NCBI RefSeq assembly: GCF_017255295.1
Contig: NZ_JAFKDE010000001.1
Span: 1 to 50,853 of the forward strand
Source of the DNA: Nitratireductor aquimarinus
Lineage (GTDB): Bacteria > Pseudomonadota > Alphaproteobacteria > Rhizobiales > Rhizobiaceae
Reading direction: 5' to 3'
DNA length: 50,853 nt
Below the pieces are notes generated by a model. It saw only the letters and a program-made list of their open reading frames with translations. It was not told where the DNA came from and ran no database searches. Shown in pieces: positions 16,854-23,364 of the stretch. Both the position numbers and the translations under genes were made by a program. The stretch's first letter is position 1. Each line of letters starts with the position of its first letter.

Positions 16854-18011
16854 ATGTCGCGACTGAAAATCGACGTTTCCTATCTTGTCGCGCAGCTCAA
16901 GGCGCTTCTGTCGATTGACAGTCCGACGGGCTACACCGACACCATCGTCCGCCATGTCACGGCAGAGCTGGAGCGGCTTGGCCTCGAGCCGGAGCTGACG
17001 CGGCGCGGCGCGATCCGCGCGGTGGTGCGCGGCGGCCGGCGTCAGGGCGCGCGCGCCATCATCACCCATCTCGACACGCTCGGCGCGCAGGTCAAATACA
17101 TCAAGGACAATGGCCGTTTCGAGATGGTGCCAATCGGTCACTGGTCCGCGCGGTTTGCCGAAGGCGCGCGGGTGACGATCTACACCGAGAAGGGTAGCTA
17201 TCGCGGCACCATCCTGCCGCTCAAGGCTTCGGGCCACACCTATAATGACGGCGTGGACGAGATGCCCGTCGGCTGGGATTACGTGGAGCTGCGCATCGAC
17301 GCCATGTGCTGGAGCCGCAGCGACGCGCACAATCTTGGCATCGATGTGGGCGACTTCGTCGCCATCGACCCGCAGCCGGAATTCCTGGAAAACGGCTTCA
17401 TCGTTTCACGCCATCTGGATGACAAGGCGGGCGTCGCCATCGCCCTTGCCGCGCTGGAATCGCTGCTGCGCCACGAGGTGACGCTGCCGGTCGACACGCA
17501 CTGGCTCTTCACCATCGCGGAAGAGGTGGGGGTGGGCGCGGCGTCCATCGTCACGCCCGAGATTGCCTCCATGGTCACCATCGACAATGGCACCACCGCG
17601 CCGGGGCAGAATTCGGCAGAGTTCGGCGTCACCATCGCCATGGCGGACCAGGCGGGGCCGTTCGACTATCACCTGACGAAGAAGATGGTGGATCTGTGCC
17701 GCGAGGAGGACATTCGCTACCAGAAGGATGTTTTCCGTTACTACCGCTCCGATTCCGCATCGGCCATCGAGGCCGGGCATGACGTTCGCACGGCGCTGAT
17801 CGCCTTCGGTGTGGATGCCTCTCACGGCTATGAGCGCATCCATGTGCATGCGCTGCGTTCGGTGGCCGAGCTGGCCACCGCCTATGTGGCAAGCCCGCTG
17901 GCAATCGAGCGGGATGTGGAAGAGGTGTCCGACATCGAGGGCTTCACCGAGCAGCCCACCAATGAAGCCGAGATGGCGCGGCGCGCCAACAACCTGCCGA
18001 AGCAGGAGTAG
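16854..18011 (+). CDS. NAGGN-associated M42 family peptidase
   Basis: A 385-residue metallohydrolase of the M42 (glutamyl aminopeptidase/endoglucanase) family. Metal ligands are visible as H in AIITHLDTLGAQV, D in SRHLDDKAGVAIALAALE, the Glu pair in FTIAEEVGVGAAS, D in MVTIDNGTT, and a late H in DASHGYERIHVHAL. It sits 57 bases after ngg and completes the trio found with NAGGN synthesis genes in rhizobia and pseudomonads. Its role is not settled; degradation or trimming of the dipeptide when osmotic stress ends is the usual suggestion. Confidence 0.92.
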   Translation: MSRLKIDVSYLVAQLKALLSIDSPTGYTDTIVRHVTAELERLGLEPELTRRGAIRAVVRGGRRQGARAIITHLDTLGAQVKYIKDNGRFEMVPIGHWSARFAEGARVTIYTEKGSYRGTILPLKASGHTYNDGVDEMPVGWDYVELRIDAMCWSRSDAHNLGIDVGDFVAIDPQPEFLENGFIVSRHLDDKAGVAIALAALESLLRHEVTLPVDTHWLFTIAEEVGVGAASIVTPEIASMVTIDNGTTAPGQNSAEFGVTIAMADQAGPFDYHLTKKMVDLCREEDIRYQKDVFRYYRSDSASAIEAGHDVRTALIAFGVDASHGYERIHVHALRSVAELATAYVASPLAIERDVEEVSDIEGFTEQPTNEAEMARRANNLPKQE

Positions 18012-18050
18012 GGCGCACCACCGTGCAGGATGGGGCATTGCATTAAGGCG

Positions 18051-18192
18051 GTGCGTGGTTAGCCCTATGACAGGCTCAGGGGCTCGCCATGAGAGGAGCA
18101 ATCCCCTCCTGGCGGAGAACCTTGGCCAAAGGCGTAGTGACGGCTTTGGTAGCCAAAGCCCTCCCTCATGGTGAGCTTGTCGAACCACGCAC
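18051..18192. repeat. Intergenic mosaic repeat with perfect inverted ends and internal hairpins
   Basis: The element is bounded by GTGCGTGGTT (18051-18060) and its exact complement AACCACGCAC (18183-18192). Inside are GGCTTTGG (18142-18149) / TAG / CCAAAGCC (18153-18160), a perfect 8-bp hairpin; an AGGAG...CTCCT stem near 18095-18110; and the phrases CTCAGGGGCTCGCCATGAG and CTCATGGTGAGCTTGTCG, two related arms. TTCGACAAGCTCACCATGAG-type phrases are dispersed repeats in many alphaproteobacteria. It lies between the convergent M42 and class-V enzyme genes. Confidence 0.65.
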
Positions 18193-18218
18193 TACGCCGA
18201 CCCTCACGGGTTGATGCT

Positions 18219-19676
18219 CTAACCGGCCATGGCCAGCGTCTTGTGGCGGAAGCGGGCCGTGCGCGGATCGAAGTCGTAAGCGCCTGCATGCCGCTGCGCC
18301 TCGCGCGCCAGCCGGTCGACGGTCTCGATGATGAAGTCCGCTTTCTCGTCCGTCATCAGATAGCTCAGATTGAGCCGCACCCAGCCCGGCTTTTCCATCT
18401 CCTGCCCGTCGCGAATGCTCTGCAAGAGCGCATTCGAGGTGGGCTCGTCGATCTCCAGAAGCTGGTGCGCATAGGGGCCGGCGCAGGCGCAGCCGCCGCG
18501 CACCTGAATGCCGTGCAGATCGCTCAGCATGCGGGTGAAAAGCTGGTGGTGCACCGTGCCGTTCTCCGGGCACAGAATGCGGAAGGAGTAGATCGGCAGA
18601 CGCCGGGCAGCCGGATTGCCGAGCATCTGCAGGCACGGGTTCTTCGACCACACGGCGATTGCGCGCTGATGCAGCTCTTCATGCCGCCGGTCGATGAAGT
18701 CCTGTCCAAGCGCTTCCTTGATGATGAGCACGAGGGCCGCGCGGATGTCGCCCAGAACATCGGGTGTGCCGGCTTCTTCGCGCGCTGAAAGCGAGGTCGA
18801 GTATTCGTGGCCCCAGGGCGAAACGAAACTCACCGAGCCGCCGCCGGGCATGGAGGGGCAGGCGGTGCGGGCGATTTCGTTGCGCAGGACCAGAAGACCC
18901 GATGCGCCCGGTCCGCCGGGGAATTTGTGGGGCGAAAGCACCACTGCATCCTTGGCGCAGTCCGTGCCGGGCTTCATGTCGATTTCCAGATAGGGCGCAC
19001 CACCGGCATAGTCCCAGATGGCGAGCGCGCCATGGGTCTTCAGAAGCCGGGTCGCCGCGTCCGTGTCGGTGGTGATGCCGGTCACGTTGGAGGCGGCGGA
19101 AAACGTGCCGACCTTCAGCGCCGCGTCGGCATTTGCTTCAAGGGCCGTGGCAAGCGCGCCCAGGTCCGGGCCGCCGGTCGCTGCTTCGGGAATGGCGATG
19201 ATCTCCGCGCCGCTTTCACGCCAGGGCAGAATGTTGGAGTGATGCTCGTAAGGCCCGGTGAAAACCACGACGCGCGCCCCTGCGGCCACGGCCTCGGATA
19301 TCTGCAAAAGCCGCACCAGCCGGTTGATGCCGGCGGTCGCGCCAGCGCCTGAAAAGACGACGCTGGTCTTGTCGTCGGCGTTGACGATCCGGTGAATTTC
19401 CGCGCGCGCCGCCTGACGCAGGCGGGTGCAGAAGGAACCGCAATAGGAGGCTTCCGTATGGCTGTTCGCATAATAGGGAAGCACTTCATCACGGATGAAA
19501 TCCTCCACCTGCGCCAGCGCCCGGCCTGACGCCACATAGTCGGCATAGACCAGCGTCTTCTTGCCGAAAGGACCGTCGATTACGGCATTCTCGCCGATCA
19601 GCCCGTCACGCAGATAGGCGTCGAGGTCTGTGCGCTTGAGATTGTCGGCAAAGGCTTTGAGAAGGTCACTGGGCAT
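18219..19676 (-). CDS. Class-V PLP-dependent aminotransferase / cysteine desulfurase-like enzyme
   Basis: A 485-residue PLP enzyme of fold type I. The PLP lysine is in VLSPHKFPGGPGASG; other class-V features are YADYVASGRAL, VVFSGAGATAGINRLVRLL, GPYEHHSNILPW (the aromatic-H-H stacking motif), and AIWDYAGGAPYLEIDM with the Asp that binds the pyridine nitrogen. Near the C-terminus VRGGCACAGPYAH carries Cys residues where desulfurases have their catalytic Cys, but the context differs from IscS/SufS and the protein is longer. No Isc or Suf partner lies nearby. The divergent Lrp-type regulator suggests an amino-acid substrate. The reaction remains unassigned. Confidence 0.85.
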   Translation of the reverse strand: MPSDLLKAFADNLKRTDLDAYLRDGLIGENAVIDGPFGKKTLVYADYVASGRALAQVEDFIRDEVLPYYANSHTEASYCGSFCTRLRQAARAEIHRIVNADDKTSVVFSGAGATAGINRLVRLLQISEAVAAGARVVVFTGPYEHHSNILPWRESGAEIIAIPEAATGGPDLGALATALEANADAALKVGTFSAASNVTGITTDTDAATRLLKTHGALAIWDYAGGAPYLEIDMKPGTDCAKDAVVLSPHKFPGGPGASGLLVLRNEIARTACPSMPGGGSVSFVSPWGHEYSTSLSAREEAGTPDVLGDIRAALVLIIKEALGQDFIDRRHEELHQRAIAVWSKNPCLQMLGNPAARRLPIYSFRILCPENGTVHHQLFTRMLSDLHGIQVRGGCACAGPYAHQLLEIDEPTSNALLQSIRDGQEMEKPGWVRLNLSYLMTDEKADFIIETVDRLAREAQRHAGAYDFDPRTARFRHKTLAMAG

Positions 19677-19709
19677 GGCGGCGGTCCGGGAAGTTGATCA
19701 ATGCGCAAA

Positions 19710-19731
19710 GATCGCACAATGATGAGCGATC
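19710..19731. promoter_or_regulatory. Inverted repeat in the aminotransferase / Lrp intergenic region
   Basis: GATCGC (19710-19715) and GCGATC (19726-19731) form a 6-bp inverted repeat within the 108-base AT-rich divergent gap; GATCA and TCATATGATCGA lie nearby. It is a plausible site for the adjacent Lrp/AsnC protein, but it does not match a specific known consensus. Confidence 0.3.
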
Positions 19732-19784
19732 ATTTCCACACAAAGTGATGGCAAAACTCTCAAAATTAGGTCATATGATCGAAT

Positions 19785-20246
19785 ATGAGTGAAAAAATCG
19801 ATCAGTTTGATAGAAGAATATTACGCGAGCTGCAGCGTGACGCCGGCCTGTCGCAACGCGACCTGGCGGAGAAGGTCGGGCTGTCGCAGAATGCCTGCTG
19901 GCGCCGGTTGAAATCGCTGGAGGAGCGCGGCGTCATTCGCGGGCGCACGCTCAATGTCGACCGCAACAGGCTGGGGCTCGGGCTGGTGGTTTTCGTGATG
20001 GTCAAGACGCGACATCACTCGACAACCTGGCTGCAGACCTTCCGCCAGCACGTGTCCAGCATTCCGGAAGTGGTCGACTTCTTTCGTATTGGCGGCGATT
20101 ACGATTACATGCTGCGCATCGTGACAACGGACATGCAGAGCTTCGATTCCGTCTACCAGCGCCTGATCCAGAAGGTGGAGCTGGAATCGGTCACCTCCTA
20201 TTTCGCCATGGAGGCCATCGAGGAACGGCGTCCCCTTCCAATCTGA
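19785..20246 (+). CDS. Lrp/AsnC family transcriptional regulator
   Basis: A 153-residue protein. The N-terminal helix-turn-helix (about 5-65) reads IDQFDRRILRELQRDAGLSQRDLAEKVGLSQNACWRRLKSLEERGVI. The C-terminal RAM ligand-binding domain (about 70-150) includes VVDFFRIGGDYDYMLRIVTTDMQSFDSVYQRL. Length and layout are typical. It is divergent from the class-V PLP enzyme and probably its regulator, sensing the amino acid that enzyme uses. The MFS gene follows 32 bases later in the same direction and may be co-transcribed. Confidence 0.92.
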   Translation: MSEKIDQFDRRILRELQRDAGLSQRDLAEKVGLSQNACWRRLKSLEERGVIRGRTLNVDRNRLGLGLVVFVMVKTRHHSTTWLQTFRQHVSSIPEVVDFFRIGGDYDYMLRIVTTDMQSFDSVYQRLIQKVELESVTSYFAMEAIEERRPLPI

Positions 20247-20278
20247 TACGCCCCTGCCAATCTGATAAACATGAGCCG

Positions 20279-21502
20279 ATGGAAAAACGGACAATCTCCT
20301 TCGAGCGCATCGCGCTTTATGCGTTCCTCACATCGCTGACTGCGCTCAGCATCGACGCAGTGCTTCCGGCGCTGCGCCTGATCGAGAGCGATCTGCATGT
20401 GGAACCGCCCCTGTCCACGCAGCACATCGTGTCGCTGTTCATCTTCGGCATGGTGTTTGGCGAACTCGTGATTGGCCCCATTGCCGACGCCATCGGCCGC
20501 AAGCGGGCGCTGGTCGGTGGTCTCGCGCTCTACATGGCCGGAACCGTGGTGGCGATGCTCTCCACCTCGGTGGAAATGATCGTGCTCGGCCGCATCCTGC
20601 AGGGAATCGGCGTCGCCGGCCCCAAGATCGCGACGCGCGCGCTGGTCCGCGACCAGTTCGAGGGTGAGGCCATGGCGCGGATCATGTCCTTCATGTTCGT
20701 GCTGTTCATTCTGGTGCCGATGATCGCGCCCGCCATGGGGCAGGCGGTGCTGGCATTCGCCGGCTGGCGCGCCATTTTCGCGGTCTATCTGGCGCTCTCG
20801 ATCCTGCTCTGCATCTGGCTTGTCATGCGCCAACCCGAGACGCTGGCCCCGCAAAACCGCATCCGCTTTCACCCGGTCACGCTCCTGCAAAACGGTTCGC
20901 GCGTTCTGCGCAACCGGCGCGTTTCGCTTCTGATCGTGGCCACGGGCTTCGTGTTCGGCGCGCATCTGCAATATCTGAGCACCGCAGCCGATATCTTCTT
21001 CGATGTTTACGGGATCGGCAGTCTGTTCCCGGCCTATTTCGCAGCCTTCGCCGCCAGCATCGGTCTGGCCTCCATGGTCAACGCACAGGTGGTGCGTCGC
21101 TTCGGCATGCAGGCCATGTGCGAATATGCGCTTTGCGGTCTCGTGGCGTTCGGGCTTTGCCTGCTTGCCCTTTCCCTTGTGTGGGAAGGGCATCCGCCAC
21201 TGCCCGCCTTCATGGCGCTGGGCTTTGCCATCTTCTTCTGCATCGGATTTCTGTTTGGCAATCTGAATGCCATGGCGATGCAGTCTCTCGGCCAGTTGGC
21301 CGGGCTCGGCGCATCGCTGATCGCATCGGGGTCGAGCCTTGTGGCGGTGGTCTTCGCCGTGGCCTTCGGCGCATTCTACAACGAGACGACCATCCCGCTT
21401 GCATCAGGCTTTCTCGTCACGGGCATTGTGGGCCTGATGCTGGTCCGGCTCGCCGCGCGGGCGAGCCGGGAACCGGTGGTACCGGTCAAGCGCGGGGCCT
21501 GA
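20279..21502 (+). CDS. MFS multidrug exporter, Bcr/CflA type
   Basis: A 407-residue, twelve-helix major facilitator protein. TM1 has LTALSIDAVLPALRLI, the acidic-residue signature of Bcr/CflA exporters. The loop 2-3 motif is GPIADAIGRKRALVGG, and TM4-TM5 contain LGRILQGIGVAGPKIATRALVRD. These are drug/H+ antiporters; in E. coli Bcr also exports cysteine and dipeptides, which would suit a neighbour resembling a cysteine desulfurase, but that is speculation. It ends one base before the stop of ridA on the other strand. Confidence 0.9.
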   Translation: MEKRTISFERIALYAFLTSLTALSIDAVLPALRLIESDLHVEPPLSTQHIVSLFIFGMVFGELVIGPIADAIGRKRALVGGLALYMAGTVVAMLSTSVEMIVLGRILQGIGVAGPKIATRALVRDQFEGEAMARIMSFMFVLFILVPMIAPAMGQAVLAFAGWRAIFAVYLALSILLCIWLVMRQPETLAPQNRIRFHPVTLLQNGSRVLRNRRVSLLIVATGFVFGAHLQYLSTAADIFFDVYGIGSLFPAYFAAFAASIGLASMVNAQVVRRFGMQAMCEYALCGLVAFGLCLLALSLVWEGHPPLPAFMALGFAIFFCIGFLFGNLNAMAMQSLGQLAGLGASLIASGSSLVAVVFAVAFGAFYNETTIPLASGFLVTGIVGLMLVRLAARASREPVVPVKRGA

Positions 21503-21853
21503 TCAGCCAGCCGCCGCGACGACGATGATCTCGACCGTGTATTCGGGCGTTGCCAGTGCGGACTCGCCGCAGGCGCGCGCCGGTGCGTGGCCGGGAGCCA
21601 CCCATGCGTCCCACACGTCGTTCATCTCGGCAAAGTCGTTCATCGAAGCGAGCCAGATGGTCGCCTGCAGGATGCGCGACTTGTCGGAGCCGTTCTGCTC
21701 GAGAAGGGCGTCGATCTTGGCCAGAATGTCCTTGGTCTGCGTGGCGACGCTTGCGCCCGGCGTGCCGACCTGGCCAGCCAGGTAGATGGTGCCGTTGTGA
21801 ATGACGGCCTGGCTCATGCGGGTGCCGGTGTCGACGCGTTTGATATCGGACAT
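21503..21853 (-). CDS. RidA / YjgF / YER057c / UK114 family protein
   Basis: A 116-residue trimeric-fold protein of the Rid superfamily. It shows VDTGTRMSQAVIHNGTIYLAGQVG and the C-terminal R-x-C-x-E-S-A-L-A pattern (ARACGESALATPEYTVEIIVVAA). In RidA proteins the Arg hydrolyses reactive enamine/imine intermediates from amino-acid deamination. The upstream gene encodes a FAD amino-acid oxidoreductase that would produce such imines, so this is probably a dedicated detoxifying partner in a two-gene operon. The gap between the two genes is only 11 bases. Confidence 0.9.
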   Translation of the reverse strand: MSDIKRVDTGTRMSQAVIHNGTIYLAGQVGTPGASVATQTKDILAKIDALLEQNGSDKSRILQATIWLASMNDFAEMNDVWDAWVAPGHAPARACGESALATPEYTVEIIVVAAAG

Positions 21854-21864
21854 GTTTTTTCCTT

Positions 21865-22971
21865 TCAGGTCTTGATGAGGCGGTGTGGCGCAAGTGCCTG
21901 CACCACGGTTTCAGCGAGGCCGGACTTGCGACCGGCGCACAGGTCGGCTGCGAGCGCGGAAAGGGCAGGCGAGGTCTGTACGCCATAGCCGCCCTGGCCG
22001 GCCAGCCAGAAAAAACCCTCCGCATCCGGCGCGAAGCCGACAGCGGGGGTGCGATCGGGGAAGAAGCTGCGCAGGCCCGCCCAGCTCCGTTCAATGCGTG
22101 TCACAGGCACGGTGACGGCCTGTTCAAAGCGATGCAGGCCCTCGGCCAGCACCATGTCGTCGGGCCAGGCGTCGAACGGCTCTGACGGATCTTCGTCAGC
22201 CGGCGAAACCATCAGCTTGCCCGCATCGGGCTTGGCGTACCAGCCTTCGCCCGCGCAGGCGAAAAGCGGCCAGCGCGTGACGTCGTGCCCCTCGGGTGCG
22301 GGCAGGATCACGGCCGAGCGGCGCATCGGCGTCAGGCCGAGCGGCTGCACACCGGCAAGCTTCGCGACCTCGTCAGCCCATGCGCCTGCGGCGTTGACGA
22401 TGATGGGTGCGGAGAACGAGCCCTGCGGGGTTTCAAGCGTCCACACGCCATCCGCACGCGAAATGGCGGTGACGGGGGCCTTGTTGACGATGCGGCCGCC
22501 CTGATGGCGCAGCATCTTCGCAAAGCCCTGCAGCAGACGGTCGACATCGATGTCCTGCGCGCCTTCCTCAATGGCGGCCGCCACGATGTTTTCGCGGCGC
22601 AGAATGGGCACGCGCGCAACCGCAGCGTCCGCGTCGAGCCGCTCCATGCCCGTCGCGCCTTCGAGGATCTTGTCCAGCGCGCCGACATGTTCCTCGGTCG
22701 CCACATAAAGCAGGCCGCGCGGAGTGAGCAGGCTTTCGTCAGAAATGCCTTCCGGCTCCTTGAACACCGGTTCGGCAGCCGCATTGAGGGCGCGCAGGGT
22801 GTCGTTGCCGTAATTGCGGATGTAGATCGCAGCCGAGCGGCCGGTGGCGTGATAGCCGATGGCCTCTTCCGTCTCCAGAACGGTCACGCTGGCGTCCGCC
22901 GCCATGCGCGCGCCCGCGCCGATGCCTGCAATGCCACCGCCGATGACGATGATGTCGGATGTCTCGCTCAT
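21865..22971 (-). CDS. FAD-dependent amino-acid oxidoreductase (DadA / glycine-oxidase family)
   Basis: A 368-residue flavoprotein. The start at 22971 (MSETSDIIVIGGG) has GAGGGGAAGC upstream; the frame extends to 23079. The Rossmann FAD site is IIVIGGGIAGIGAGARMA with the ribose Glu in VTVLETEEAIGYHATGRSA. The substrate-side segment APIIVNAAGAWADEVAKLAG and the C-terminal FFWLAGQGGYGVQTSPALS are typical of the DAO/DadA family. It should oxidise an amino acid or N-alkyl amino acid to an imino acid. The RidA protein encoded next supports an imine product. The exact substrate is unknown. Confidence 0.88.
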   Translation of the reverse strand: MSETSDIIVIGGGIAGIGAGARMAADASVTVLETEEAIGYHATGRSAAIYIRNYGNDTLRALNAAAEPVFKEPEGISDESLLTPRGLLYVATEEHVGALDKILEGATGMERLDADAAVARVPILRRENIVAAAIEEGAQDIDVDRLLQGFAKMLRHQGGRIVNKAPVTAISRADGVWTLETPQGSFSAPIIVNAAGAWADEVAKLAGVQPLGLTPMRRSAVILPAPEGHDVTRWPLFACAGEGWYAKPDAGKLMVSPADEDPSEPFDAWPDDMVLAEGLHRFEQAVTVPVTRIERSWAGLRSFFPDRTPAVGFAPDAEGFFWLAGQGGYGVQTSPALSALAADLCAGRKSGLAETVVQALAPHRLIKT

Positions 22972-23363
22972 GCTTCCCCTCAAGCTGTTTTGCCGCCGCT
23001 CGCGACGTCCGAATGTGCCTGTGCCTCTGCGGGCACATGATTGCCCCGTGCGTCTGCGGGCGCGGGGAGATTTTGTCAACTCAAACGCTGCCGGTTGGGC
23101 GATTTAGCGACGGCACACAGATAACGGGCATGAAGCGAAAGCAATAGGCTCAACGCGGTCGGCGCATTATGGCACTGCGCCGGCGCGACCCGTCTTTCAC
23201 ACACAAACCGGGTGGGGAAGAACGCCGTTCCCCCGTGCTGCGGGGACTGGTCTCGAAGCCGGCTTTGTGTGATCATTTACCGGGGAGAATGGGAGAACCT
23301 CAACAAGATGCGTAAAGCACAGGCTTCGCCTGACTGGCGGTGTGCAGGGCGGAGTGCGGGTTA
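22972..23363. other. Divergent intergenic region: twin hairpins and a short leader frame
   Basis: There is no conserved gene in this 392-base gap. Near the oxidoreductase end lie two related palindromes, described separately (23020-23067). CCCCG...CGGGG around 23232-23247 can fold. A short open frame precedes the permease-kinase gene (23308-23364). Promoters for the two divergent units must lie here, but no -35/-10 pair was convincing. Confidence 0.5.
23020..23067 (-). repeat. Two tandem hairpins sharing a GTGC-TCTGCGGGC core
   Basis: TGTGCC (23020-23025)/TCTGCG/GGCACA (23032-23037) is one hairpin. CCCCGTGC (23044-23051) with GCGCGGGG (23060-23067), one G-T pair, is the second. The units GTGCCTCTGCGGGCAC (23021-23036) and GTGCGTCTGCGGGCGC (23048-23063) differ at two positions and are 27 bases apart. 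They lie 50-96 bases upstream of the FAD oxidoreductase start and could be leader-RNA structure or operators. Confidence 0.45.
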
Positions 23364-23364
23364 G
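23308..23364 (+). CDS. Possible leader peptide upstream of the permease-kinase gene
   Basis: An 18-codon frame, MRKAQASPDWRCAGRSAG, has GGGAG 12 bases upstream. Its TAG stop (23362-23364) shares its final G with the GTG start of the permease-kinase at 23364, a stop-start overlap that allows coupling. Such frames also arise by chance in GC-rich DNA, and the peptide has no run of one residue that would suggest attenuation. Confidence 0.25.
   Translation: MRKAQASPDWRCAGRSAG

Noticed and set aside
15015-17330. A 771-codon minus-strand open frame across ngg and the M42 peptidase gene
   Set aside because: It spans two genes with clear catalytic motifs on the other strand; its own translation has no family signature.
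18065-18289. Short minus-strand frames across the 18051-18192 repeat
   Set aside because: They arise from the repeat and its flank; no start site or protein-like pattern.
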